NCBI GenBank assembly: GCA_022494885.1
Contig: JAGVSM010001342.1
Coordinates: 1 to 64,000 of the forward strand
DNA: 64,000 nucleotides
Reading direction: 5' to 3'
DNA from: Micrasema longulum
Lineage: Eukaryota > Arthropoda > Insecta > Trichoptera > Brachycentridae
Shown in pieces: positions 54,295-64,000 of the stretch. Positions within the stretch are counted from its first letter, which is position 1. Every line of letters begins with the position of its first letter. The position numbers were made by a program, and so were the translations under genes. The notes under the pieces were generated by a model. It was given only the letters and a program-made list of their open reading frames with translations, did not search any database and was not told the DNA's origin.

Positions 54295-54835
54295 TAACGT
54301 TTATTATATTAAAATAATATTTATTTATACTTTTACATTGTTTGTATTCTTTTTTTATACAGAATAATGTTCTCTCACTGGGGTGTCCCGTGCCGAGGGA
54401 AACATTTTACAAAATGTGAAACATGCCTAAGATTAGCTATTTAACAAAGTAATAACAATAAAAAAAACGTAATTAATCCAATTAACCTAATTATAATTAA
54501 CAAAATAAACAAAAAAACTAAAATATTCATAAAAAACATAACCAATTTATATAGACCAATAGAAAAAAATTCATAAACAGTGCACACATTTTACCTGTTT
54601 GGCTTGATCTACTCATCAATCCGTGCGCAACCCACCTCCACTATCCATTTCTTAATAGCAATTTTATATTGTGAGAACTTACTGATTGTCCTTATGGATA
54701 ATGGAAGTAGATTGTACACTTTAACCAAAGGTTGTATTTATTTTTTGCAGCATCAGGGTGGAGTATCTAGTAACTCTTGTATTTGTAACGGACAGTAGTG
54801 AATAATGTTTAAGTGCGTATAGTAATATGGCTTTA
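54295..54835 (-). mobile_element. LINE-E copy, C-terminus and 3' UTR
   Basis: Minus strand: ILHPDAAKNKY, then LVKVYNLLPLSIRTISKFSQ, YKIAIKKWIVEVGCARID and a stop. The 3' UTR has TCCCTCGGCACGGGACACCC and CAGTGAGAGAACATTATTC. It aligns with 35891-36500. 5'-truncated and frameshifted. Confidence 0.65.
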
Positions 54836-55732
54836 TTTTTGGGAGAGTACTGCTCCTATCGCCGGGAGTTTCAAGATTTATGTAAGACTTTATCGTGATT
54901 GAAATAAAATAAACATTAGAAGCGCTAAAAATATTTTTGATTTATAACATAATGCATTAAAAAAAAAAAACACCTGGGATTTTATTGTGTAGTATCGTTA
55001 AGAAAGCCATGAATATATACTTTTATATACAAGCATACAAGACAGTTTAAATTGGATCTACCCAATTCACGTTCTATTATGTTCTAGTCCTACTCAGTGA
55101 TATTTGATCACAGTTTATGGCGGACGCTTTATTGTCCGACACATAAAGCGCATCTTTATTGCTTTAAATGGACTCTTAGATGTATTCAATCTCACCTCCT
55201 CGGGACTCTAATAGGGTACTCGGTCCTCACAAAACACCTGTACCAAAAGGCCGCTCGATAACTAATGTACCGTGTCGCAGTCGGGTAATGAATAAAGTCT
55301 GTTTTATTATCGGGAATCATGATAAAAACACGGATTGACCACCCAGGCCGGGTTTTGGGGGAATGATACCGAACTAATCGAGATTTTAGGACAGGACTAT
55401 TTAAGGAGGAAAATTTATCGGTTCTAGATCATTTTAGGGTCAAAATTATGGGTTGGATTTAATAGGATACCGTGAAAAACAAGATATTGTATGGTATAAG
55501 TGAAAAAACAACGCCAAGGATAATTGGTTACAATACTAAATATTGTGTCAATTAAAGTTCACGATGAATGGTAGGAAATATTAATCGTCCTTGTTAGTTT
55601 ACGGGTTGGCGCTTTTAAATATTGAGATGATAGATGTAAATGAGGTATTCTTACTATTTTTTTTAAAAAGATGTCGATAGATAAAAAAACGTGTCTAAAT
55701 TCAAAGTATTTTTCAACTAATTATCTTAATAA
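54836..55732. other. Unassigned; GC-richer part 55060-55340
   Basis: No coding domain recognised. GTACCGTGTCGCAGTCGG at 55268-55285 is also present in the Penelope-like left arm (about 20198-20215). AATGAATAAAGTCTG follows, so this could be another element's 3' region. Confidence 0.35.
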
Positions 55733-56001
55733 ACAATATTCACAATACTAACATATTACAACAAAATGGGATATAGAAATCTAGGCGAATGACCTGACAT
55801 CGGTTGGTTTAGGTGGTTTCTTTACACACTGTGTAACATTCAACTTTCTGCCTTTATTTGAACATCTATATTCTTTCAATTCTTCCATCTGTTAATGTTT
55901 GTGAAGTTAGAGAGCTGTTATCCAGTTTTTGTCTAGTTAAAGAGCTGTTATTTAGAATCCAGTTCATGTCTACGAAAATTTGGACAAACTCAAAACATTG
56001 T
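55733..56001. mobile_element. MITE-1 copy
   Basis: The left end (ACAATATTCACAATACTAAC) is degenerate; the interior GACCTGACATCGGTTGGTTT and ACACACTGTGTAACATTCAA and the right end AAATTTGGACAAACTCAAAA plus CATTGT are clear. AGAGCTGTTATYCAG is duplicated near the right end. Confidence 0.65.
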
Positions 56002-56260
56002 ATTCACAATGCACTATGTAGTCTAATGAATATGACTACAGTTACTCTTATCCTGAAAATGTCATATTTGTGTTAAAAGGGTTGTTAAATTTAATAAAAG
56101 ATTGTGTAAATGAAGCCTTTCAGTGTTTAAAAATAATACGAAGGTGTCAAATAATTAAAAGCAATCTATCAAAGTGGAGATCTCTGCGGTGCGTTCGAAT
56201 GTTTATTAAACCGATGTTAATGTGACAGTGTAACACGTTTTATAATACAAAGATAAATTA

Positions 56261-56425
56261 ACATTGTTTTGAGTTTGTCCAAATTTTTGTTTACAAATAC
56301 TGGATTCAACCCCCTTGAGAGCTGTTAATATTAACAAATTAGAAGTCTAGGCATCCACAGGGCTTATGACCTGTCATTAGCTGGATCAAGTGGCCACTTT
56401 ACACATTGTGTAAAATCAAATAGAA
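56261..56425. mobile_element. MITE-1 copy, truncated
   Basis: ACATTGTTTTGAGTTTGTCC, GAGCTGTTAATATTAACAAA, CAGGGCTTATGACCTGTCAT, GGCCACTTTACACATTGTG. The right half is missing. Confidence 0.65.
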
Positions 56426-58698
56426 AAATAATAAAGAAAATTAAAAAAGGCACTTTGAACAGTCACTCCTAGTTAATTATATGTACAGTAATTATTTTAC
56501 GAATTAACGGTAATTTATTAATAAGTAACGGATTTTTCCCCTCTGCCAAAGATCCTCAGAACAGTTAAAACATCTCACTAAACAGTAGTCGATATGTTCT
56601 TACAGCAGAAGCAAGAGGTGTTATAACTCCTGACTTGAGATGACACACTTGCCATGTCTGCCTAGATCATACCATGACCGCACAGATTGTTAATTTAAAT
56701 AGATTTTGAGATTGTTTAGGTTAAGTTAATCCAATGTAGTATAAATTATTGATGCCAATCTATTGAGGCTTTCCTAAGCCCGTTGATTCGCTTAAAAAAA
56801 CAAATAAAAATCAGTTGCATTATTATTGAAAAGAATAGAGCTTGGTATGACGATTTAAAAAAACATCATAGTAAGTGCATTATCAGTGAATCAGATTTTT
56901 TACTGTCAACAACACATAAATAACTGGTATTAAATTAACATCGAAGAAAACAAAGCCTTTCGCTTTGTGTTATGTCTAACGTAGTTCTGAGGACTAGCTC
57001 TCCATCTATCACTATGGCGCTAATGGTGGCAGCCACAAATGACTCTAATTACTTCACGCCAGGTCTTGCATCAGCCGACCGACCCAAGTAACAATAACTC
57101 GGCGCATTTGTTGTCCCGACCGATTACATTTGTTCGAGAGAGCAATAGGAACTTCACAACTTACAACTTTTCCATTAACACACGAATAATTAATATGCTC
57201 GAGAATATTTCTACATTCTGGAGAGTGTTTTTTCATAATTAATCAAGAGTAATAGAACAAGTGACCCACCGAAGGCTCGGTTTAGGTTTTAAGACAGCCG
57301 AAACCAGTGTATTGTTAAAAAGAACAAACTACATAAATATTTGATTAACATTAAATAACCAACGCCTTTTAATCCTACAATTCCCAATGTGGACAATCTG
57401 CTACATACCGATAATATAATAGGTGTATAAAAGTGATTTTAAACATCAACTTTATTATATTGTATACATACTAGCTGTTATATTTTTTTAAGGCGCCACC
57501 AGGGTGGTAACATTTTTAATACAATTTGAAATAAAAAATCAGTTGCACGTATTCTGTCAAAAGTGTAATTAAGCAAAGTTCAAAGGGTGATTTCTTTTGA
57601 GGTGAAGATTAGAAGTTATAACATGTTTCCGCAAACTTTTCTAATTATATAATAATATGTTGGTAAGAATCGTTATTTCCTGTTTTCCTCACTTTCTTGT
57701 ATTTTTAAAGCTTTTAATGCCTGATGTACCATATTGTCGACATAAACTAAAATATGAAATAAAAAATGAAAAAAAATAAAAAAAATTAAATATTATTTTT
57801 CCCAGTATTTGCATAAAAAAAACATGCATAAACATACATATGTTTTTCATTAGAGTTAGAAAAAATGGGCATTGAAGGGTTAAATCATTGACAAATAATC
57901 GAGGACTTTCCAACATCACTTCGCTTAAGGAAAATTCTATACTAAACACGTTTCTTAGAAAACTATTTTATCATTAAAAATATTTTAAAAATTTGCAACA
58001 TAAACTGGGTTTCAGTTTTGAGTTCGGTTCCCGGTAAGATCACAAAAAAATAATATGATTTTTTTCAAGCTTAGGTGTTTTGTGATGTAATTCACCAATT
58101 TAATTGTGCCTCCTGGCGTGTTGTGGAGTAAAAATTAAATCATAAACACACGTTATGAATAAAATAACAAGAGCTTGCTCATCACATACTGCACACCGCA
58201 TCTGAGAACATAAGTCTCCTTAGAGGTGCCCACATACACGGAAAAATTGCTCGTTGCCGAACGAGAAAAGCTGCCTGAAGGAGTCCTTGGTAATCTGGTA
58301 GCCATGGCATATTTGTGCTGAAAGAAAGTAATCTAGAAGTAAATTATATGCACTTTATTGGATTGTGGAAAAGAAGGATGTGAATTCTTCACTCACTGGG
58401 ATTGAATTGACTTGACATGATCAATACGCCGAAATTATTACAAAACTGTTTAAAAGCCTAGAAATTCTCTTTGGAAGTTACGAGATTTATATATCCGACA
58501 GGACGTATAACAAGGCCACGGATAGAAGTATATGAAAAACTCTTGAACGTTGTATTTTGAATTAATTTGGGTGTTTTGGGTAAAATCACGATGTGTGACG
58601 TTTCATCCTAAGACCCATTACTTTGTTAAAAATAAGGGACTCACCCGGAAACCAATGACTACTGACACCTTACATACTACTAGTGCAGAAGATGAATC
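56426..58698. other. Unassigned
   Basis: About 2.3 kb with no recognised gene or repeat. GGCT...AGCCGAAACC at 57264-57308 has the second half of the hammerhead-like motif but no CTGANGA. 58190-58330 is relatively GC-rich, unidentified. Confidence 0.35.
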
Positions 58699-58866
58699 AT
58701 GTATTTTTCGTACGTAAACAATAAAATAATCGAAACATCTAAAATACTTATTAATCCTAGCACGGACATCAGTTTACTGACCGTAAGGGAAATAGAAGAC
58801 AACCTTTATTCCCAACTAGGAAGAAAAGATAACACTATTGACAATTACTATAAAAGCAGTAGCTAG
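58699..58866 (+). other. Short ATG-initiated open frame, 55 codons
   Basis: Reads MYFSYVNNKIIETSKILINP, then STDISLLTVREIEDNLYSQL, then GRKDNTIDNYYKSSS-stop. Its composition is more protein-like than the surrounding AT-rich frames, but no family is recognised, and it may be part of an exon or chance. Confidence 0.15.
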
Positions 58867-60134
58867 CACCCTTTGGTACTATCAGCCAGTTCATCAGTTT
58901 GGATAGCTTCCATACCGATTTTGTATTTTATTCGACGTGTAATAAATACACATTGAAGCATCAACGTCGTTTTCTTCTGTCATTTCCAACTAATGTAGAA
59001 TTTCCCTGTATCGATAAGCAAAAATACTATAAATCTAAGATAATCAACGAGCAGTATTTTAGTTTTCCAAAAGGTTGTTTACAGGAAATTTTTGTCGGCC
59101 CATAGGTGAAAATGTTAAGAGCGTATGCTACCATTGCCGTCACGAAATATATTTTCTCTAAACCTATAAATGTAGACAGATAAAAGAATAAGGGTATTTT
59201 TATAAAATAAAATATAAATAAACTGAACAATTAGCTGGCTATTCATTAGATTCATAAATAATTTCTTAATCGGATTTATTTTATTTGACAAGCTGGGAAA
59301 TAACTTAAAACTGAAAAGATACAAATGACACGGAAAGGGTGCGCTTTTCGTCAATTTAAATTAGCTGTGAAGAAACTAACACGAAGACTGACATTGAACA
59401 CAGTAAGTGTTTGGATATCCTAATATACTCGTGCATCAACACGGTGAGGAAGGAATTGAAATAAAACAGCCTGTGAACTTTTACAGATGGGAGACAGTTA
59501 ACATATCCGTAAACAAATGGATCTACCAACTATTGCACTAAGATTTGCCATAATAGATTGCCTAATCATAGAAACTAAAACAACTAAATTAGTGAATAGA
59601 AAAAAATGTAACGAGGAAGAAGTTCAGAGATTTTTTTATATTTTACTATTGTATAGTAAATAACAGCATTTATCGATATTAATCCTGGCCGATTACCTTT
59701 CTTTCCTATCCTTCCCTTGACCCATCCTTGTGGTACCTTCCTTACATCAAGATAGAAAAAATTCAAAATTAGAAGATTTGGGTTTGAAACAAAACAAAAT
59801 AACATTTTTGACACATTACATTAGACTGCATAAAAAATATTGAATTGGTCGCAGGTCGCTGTAAACATCATTACATTTCATAGTGCATTTCATCATCTAG
59901 TGCCTAAAATTGAATAACATTCTCATTCTCAAATTTAAAATCAATCTGAAAAAGCACATGATGACTGAACTAACTAGACTAGACGAGACAATATAAAATT
60001 TCTAATGTAACCCTAACGGTTTTTTTAAAATTGTACATAAATAAAAATAAAAAATAAAAAAAGGTACGTCCATATCATTGTTCCTTTCCTTTCTTCAAAT
60101 ATTTCCAACCTTTTTCAAAACTGAATAAAATTAT
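58867..60134. other. Unassigned
   Basis: AT-rich; no gene or repeat recognised. Confidence 0.4.
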
Positions 60135-60392
60135 ATTGAGTTTTTCTACTGACATTTTTTGGTGGAACTGCATTTTAATTATAATAATAAAAATACTTTA
60201 TAGTTTTATTCCACTTTATTTATAATTATTTTATAAATTTTTTACCATCTACTAATCTAATAATAATAATTTTTTACCATCTACTACCATCTACTAATCT
60301 TTATCATCTCTTTTTACTGGTAAAAAAATTATAAAATCATTAAAAATAAAAGTGGAATAAAACTATAAAGTATTTTTATCATTATAATGAAT
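60135..60392. repeat. Inverted repeat of Penelope-terminal-like sequence
   Basis: ACTGACATTTTTTGGTGGAA and CTGCATTTTAATTATAATAA match 30665-30715. From 60178 the sequence AAATACTTTATAGTTTTATT and CCACTTTATTTAT is found inverted at 60313-60389 (AGTGGAATAAAACTATAAAG and TATTTTTATCATTATAAT). The arms are about 75 bp with about 60 bp between, including three CCATCTACTA repeats. Confidence 0.6.
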
Positions 60393-60434
60393 AAAATTAG
60401 TTTATTCGCTACAGTCTGCTTTTCGTTAACAACA

Positions 60435-60740
60435 ATTAAATTAAGCCAAATAAAAAAAAAAAAAAAAATATGTATCGTATTATCAGCGCTCCGATTTTTT
60501 AAAGTTTCGTATTTCTAAAATAACTCCTCGTGTGACGTCAAAGGTTCATTTCCGCTTATTCTCGATCAGTTCTGCCTATCGGTTCGTTTACTGCAAGCAA
60601 ACTGGAAATCTTCCACAACTCTCTTATCATTGGTTGACTCATATAAACTAGTCGCGTCGTTTAAAGTAGTCCGTCTTTAATATATTTCTTTAATTTTTGA
60701 CATTGTAAATCTGAGACAAAAAATCACAGAGAGAGAATGA
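60435..60740. mobile_element. MITE-2 copy
   Basis: TGTATCGTATTATCAGCGCT, TTAAAGTTTCGTATTTCTAA, TGTGACGTCAAAGGTTCA, GGTTCGTTTACTGCAAGC and ATCATTGGTTGACTCATAT match the other copies. The termini are decayed. Confidence 0.65.
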
Positions 60741-60779
60741 TAAAATCCAATAATATCGTTTTGGACATTTGTATTATGG

Positions 60780-61720
60780 TTATTTTTTTTTATTTTTTTT
60801 TTTTTTATTTATTTTTATTTTTTTTATTTTCTTTTATTCAGGAAACATACAGTACAGTTACAAAGTTTAATATTTTACACAATTGGACTTAATTCTAATG
60901 GACCAGTGAAGTTTCCATATTAAAAAGCAATTAAATCTAATGTTAATTATGAAAGTATAAAAAAGAGAAGGAAAAAGAAAACATAAATGAAAGTTGTTTA
61001 AAAATTTAAATTTAAGTGAAAAAAAAATATATTTTAAGGTTTGTAGTTTGTAGTGAGTATTTACAAATGGAAATAATATTAAAAATGAAGAAAACTTGTA
61101 AGAGTAATTAAGAATTAAGAATGGAAATAAAGAATGAAAAACATACTCAGATGTAAAAATAAAATAAAATAGTAATAACATTTTTTTTTAAAAAAGGAAA
61201 AACATAAACACATATTTATTTTAAGGGATTCAAAGAAACGATGAGAAGAATCTTTAAGTGAAATATAAGACAATAAATTTAAATTTAGGTCAATTTAAAA
61301 AACATCTTCAAAATTAATGACACATTATAGTAAGAGCAGCAATATATTGATTTTATTAACATATATAATATAAGTAATTAAAAGTAGTTTAAAAGTATAA
61401 CAAGTATAAAAACATGCCAATGGCAGCAGAGAAAAAAGAAAAAATAAAGAAGGAATAACAAGTATGGCAAGTAATCATTTAAAATTTGAAAAAGCAATAT
61501 AAGGAGAAGATTTTAAACCAAGAGAAGTCGATAAAATTTCATTGCATTTTGCGTTATTTAAGATATAAATGACATTATGCACTACTTTAATACGAGAAGG
61601 CGTGCAAGATGCCCTTTGTGTAGGCCGGACAGCGGACTGATGATTGACCAAAATTAATATTAAGAGAACGTAGGGAGGCTCTGATGATAATAGCGGTGCC
61701 ATTATCATCAGCCCAACAGA
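60780..61720 (-). mobile_element. Possible LINE 3' region
   Basis: Begins with a long T/ATTT tract (60780-60838) then TTCAGGAAACATACAGTACA, the complement of a 3' end like the one at 29535-29560. A minus-strand frame at 61475-61708 has no clear domain. Tentative. Confidence 0.35.
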
Positions 61721-62064
61721 CGTAAATCAACGCTCCAGTAGCAATTTCCCAGTATTCATTTGCGCCATATATTTTCCTTTAAATGTGCGTCATTTATGCG
61801 GCCCCTGTCGACAAACCCCTGTAGGTTTTGGGTAAGAAATTATGTTATTAAAATTTAAGGGTAGAATGCAAAATGAAAATGGAGACCTAATTTCACACTC
61901 ACATTTGTAATTGTCATGAAGGGTCTCAGAAGTAATGAAGAGTTTAAGAAGCTTTGACCTAATTCCTAAAATGTACAAACCTTCGTGATATCATTTAATT
62001 TTTAGCCTTCGCTATTTGGATTGTGATACTTCAGCGCGTTATACTTTATTTATTTATATATTTT
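61721..62064. other. Unassigned
   Basis: No gene or repeat recognised. Confidence 0.35.
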
Positions 62065-62170
62065 TTCGCATAATAAACAATGATTAATAATAAAAAATAA
62101 TGTGACCTCAATGGGGTTACCCGTACCAAGGAAACTTAACAATACTACCCTTGGATTATCTTGGATTTAA
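62065..62170 (-). mobile_element. LINE-E 3' UTR fragment
   Basis: Minus strand: AAGTTTCCTTGGTACGGGTA, ACCCCATTGAGGTCACATTA. Same end as 36405-36460. Confidence 0.6.
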
Positions 62171-62194
62171 ATGTGTTTTTTTTTATTTTTTTAT

Positions 62195-62300
62195 TTAACT
62201 TTTTGTACATAATGTTATTTGTACATTGGCGGGCTTATTGCCAAATGGCAATTTCTTCCAACCAACCAATAATGTGCTTAGTAAATAAAATACGTATCAA
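62195..62300 (+). mobile_element. LINE 3' end fragment
   Basis: TTGGCGGGCTTATTGCCAAA, TGGCAATTTCTTCCAACCAA and CCAATAAT, followed by AAATAAAA. GGCGGGCTTATTGCC-type 3' ends are, from memory, common to insect LINEs. No coding part. Confidence 0.5.
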
Positions 62301-62439
62301 TATGTTGTATAACTTTTAGGTTAATTTTTTTTATATACAAATCTTGTATAATTTTTAGGTTTAATTTTTTTTATAAATCTTGGGTAAAAGGAAATTTATG
62401 TTTTTGAAAAATATATATATATCAAGCCAAATATGTTGG

Positions 62440-62590
62440 TATGATTTTTTTTTGTAAAAGGCAGATTTGCCGTTTATGTTAATAAAATAAAATAAATAAA
62501 ATGAATAAAATGAACAAAATGAACAAATGAACAAAATGAACAAAATGAACAAAATGAACAAAATAAACAAAATAAATAAAATTAATATGT
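62440..62590 (+). mobile_element. LINE 3' end with expanded tail microsatellite
   Basis: TGTAAAAGGCAGATTTGCCG and TTTATGTTAATAAAATAAAA is the same 3' end as on the minus strand at 23141-23200. It runs into repeats of ATAAAATGA and AACAAAATG type (62480-62590). The apparent frame rich in Met-Asn-Lys here is only the microsatellite. Confidence 0.7.
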
Positions 62591-62611
62591 GTAAACTAGT
62601 ATGTTTATGTT

Positions 62612-62765
62612 GTGAATCAGATTATGATCCCGTAGCTTGCATCTCGGACTTGGCTGAATTCCACTCTAGGCCCTATGTCGATTTTTATTTTCTTATAGTG
62701 AGCTATGTACAACTCGTTGAAAATAGCTGTCAAAATTAAATATAGGGAAAAGCATAAGAACGGAA
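62612..62765 (+). mobile_element. SINE-2 copy, decayed
   Basis: Head TTGTGAATCAGATTATGATC, GCTTGCATCTCGGACTTGG; core TAGTGAGCTATGTACAACTC, GTTGAAAATAGCTGTCAAAA. Same orientation-specific order as in the minus-strand copies. Confidence 0.55.
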
Positions 62766-62775
62766 ATATTTATTT

Positions 62776-63292
62776 TATTCATCGTCATCATCATTCCCTT
62801 TCCGCACCTAATGGTGCATAGGGCACTGCATTGGTACACCAATCACAGCGTATCTTGATAAAAAAAAAATTACATGAAAGTGATCAGGATCATTAGGTAC
62901 CAGTCAAGGGACGATGAAATATTCTAGTGTAAAAACACCCTTTTAAATAACAACAACAACAAAACCATCACGCCGTTTTCCCGTAGGGGTAGGCAGAGAG
63001 GATAGAACCCCATAACACTCTATCTTGGCATACAGACCTCGCTTCCTCTGCATTCATACATCTTCTCATGCACGCACGTCGATTATTCCTACTTTTGACA
63101 TGTTCATCTTCAAGCATTTGATGGACCTGATCGTGCCATGTCTTTCTCGGTCTTCCTCGTTTTCTGCATCCATCAACATTTGCATTTGCATCCCTTTTAA
63201 ATAATATTTTATATTAACCATCTCGGGAATCGAACCCAAGACCCCTTGCATGGTAGGCAACTGCGCTGACTATACCAGGCCGACTATTTTAT
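62776..63292 (-). mobile_element. SINE-1 copy split by an RTE-A insertion
   Basis: The tRNA-like module is at 63215-63290 on the minus strand (GTCAGCGCAGTTGCCTACCA, GTCTTGGGTTCGATTCCC). Its anticodon-arm-like hairpin TTGC-CTACCAT-GCAA would give anticodon ACC. The body is at 62776-62937 (CTGATCACTTTCATG, GTGTACCAATGCAGTGCCCT, ATGCACCATTAGGTGCGG), ending in (ATG)n. The leader is not present or diverged. The ends of the module do not pair as an acceptor stem. Confidence 0.7.
62951..63191 (-). mobile_element. RTE-A 3' end, recent insertion with 13-bp target duplication
   Basis: 241 bp corresponding to RKRGRPRKTWHDQV-type residues through MNAEEARSVCQD and WGSILSAYPYG, ending in GGAAAACGGCGTGATGG and (GTT)n. 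CCCTTTTAAATAA stands directly on both sides (62938-62950 and 63192-63204). It splits a SINE-1. Confidence 0.85.
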
Positions 63293-64000
63293 TTAATTTA
63301 AAAAATACTTGTTTTATTATAAAAAAGAAAAAAAATATTTTTAGAAAATAAATATAAATTTTAATTTAAAAAAAATATATATATTTTATTTGTCGGTTTT
63401 TCCCATTAACTAATAAATTATTATAATGTTTTAAAATTTAATTGCCTAACTTGGAACGTAGTATGTACTCTTTTTAGCTGGGCAAAGTGTACAAAAAATG
63501 TATATATGACAAAATATATGTATAAAAAAATAAAACAATTATAATTATTTTTTATCAACTGCAACGCAATTTATATAATCAAAAACTCGTAGTCACTTAT
63601 GTTAGTTAGGTAAAATAATTTGGAATAATCTGTTAGTAATAATTTATTGTAATAACTTTTATAACAATCATTGAATTCAATTGGGCTGGCCAATTAAAAA
63701 AAAACTATTTTGAACTTTTTTTTTCTTTATTTGTGCATGCTGTGTTCACACATAATTGATGAACAATATCTAAAATAACAATTTGTCATTATTATACTAA
63801 TGTCAAATGTATTGTTATTGTTTGTGAACCATAATAATATATTAATAATAAATTATTTATTATTTTTAAATTCATTCATTTAATTTAAATTGTGATTATA
63901 AAAAAAACTTATAAAGTATTGTTTTGGGTTATTTTTTTTTAGAAGTATTTGGTATATCTATCCCATATATTAGATGATACTTTAGAGTAATAATATGCCA
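63293..64000. other. AT-rich; short repeat at 63475-63560
   Basis: AGCTGGGCAAAGTG followed by AAAAAATGTATATAT resembles 23406-23450, in the 3' UTR of the minus-strand LINE there. Otherwise nothing recognised. Confidence 0.4.

Noticed and set aside
57264..57308. Further hammerhead-like motif
   Set aside because: GGCT/AGCC and GAAAC are present, but the CTGANGA box is not.
62527..62739. Open frame starting with Met-Asn-Lys repeats
   Set aside because: It is the translation of an AACAAAATG-type microsatellite grown from a LINE tail.
62951..63292. A tRNA-headed SINE with an RTE-derived 3' tail (SINE/LINE chimera)
   Set aside because: The 13-bp direct repeats on both sides of the RTE part, and the SINE-1 body on its far side, show an insertion into a SINE and not a fused element.
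1..64000. CRISPR array, bacterial operon or phage region
   Set aside because: No regularly spaced repeats and no prokaryotic genes; all recognised elements are of animal type.

Overview
This window looks like gene-poor, AT-rich intergenic DNA from an arthropod, most likely an insect. The evidence is indirect: no ribosomal, tRNA or clearly spliced host gene is visible, and nearly everything recognisable is a transposable element of animal type (RTE, L2/CR1 and Jockey-like LINEs, tRNA-derived SINEs, hAT remnants, MITEs and a Penelope-like element). The exact order cannot be fixed from sequence alone; the RTE families resemble those of Lepidoptera and other insects. Nothing bacterial is present (no operons, no ribosome binding sites).

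The only long intact coding unit is a non-LTR retrotransposon on the minus strand at about 48347-52860. ORF1 (455 aa from its first ATG) has a PHD-like zinc finger and C-terminal CCHC knuckles. ORF2 (968-codon frame) has an AP-type endonuclease and a reverse transcriptase. The ORFs overlap by 67 nt in different frames. ORF2 has no ATG ahead of its endonuclease domain, while the overlap carries U UUU UUA in the correct ORF1 frame. That suggests a -1 frameshift fusion.

Family labels used below are mine. RTE-A has a C-terminus with WFGHVERMD and a shared 3' end GGGGAAACGGCGTGATGG plus a trinucleotide tail; copies at 5.6-6.2, 13.6-14.6, 28.6, 44.1, 47.8 and 62.95-63.2 kb. RTE-B has WAGHIAR (12.1 and 37.3 kb). 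RTE-C has FGHVMRGEKY (13.0 kb). L2-like LINEs have RAFAVAGPMAWNALPAEVR and a 3' end with GCGCTATATAA (11.8, 15.7, 17.5, 27.0-27.7, 39.8, 53.3 kb). LINE-E has a 3' UTR with CTCGGCACGGGTAACCCCAG (7.0, 36.0, 54.3, 62.1 kb). SINE-1 has a tRNA-like module preceded by a conserved leader of about 110 bp. SINE-2 has a tRNA-like head and a conserved core ACAACTCGTTGAAAATGGC. MITE-1 is about 372 bp with GAGTTTGTCCAAAT ends; MITE-2 is 312-313 bp with AATGAGGAA ends; MITE-3 has GCGATTATGAACG ends.

Layout. 0-5 kb: MITE-2, a 498-bp foldback, LINE ends. 5-20 kb: dense RTE, SINE, L2 and MITE remnants. 20 kb: a truncated Penelope-like GIY-YIG element inside a 166-bp inverted repeat. 21-25.5 kb: MITE-1 pair, a LINE, a hAT-like element. 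27-37 kb: nested LINEs, SINEs, a second hAT remnant and MITEs. 37-48 kb: sparse, mostly unrecognised. 48-53 kb: intact LINE. 53-57 kb: MITE-1 cluster with a LINE inserted. 58-64 kb: fragments, including an RTE copy inserted into a SINE with a perfect 13-bp target duplication.

A recurring small signature, CTGANGA-N-hairpin-GAAAC, occurs at five or more places, in one case inside the Penelope-like inverted repeats. It resembles the hammerhead ribozyme core known from Penelope-like elements, with one extra base. The LINE frameshift and these hammerhead-like motifs are the most interesting signals.
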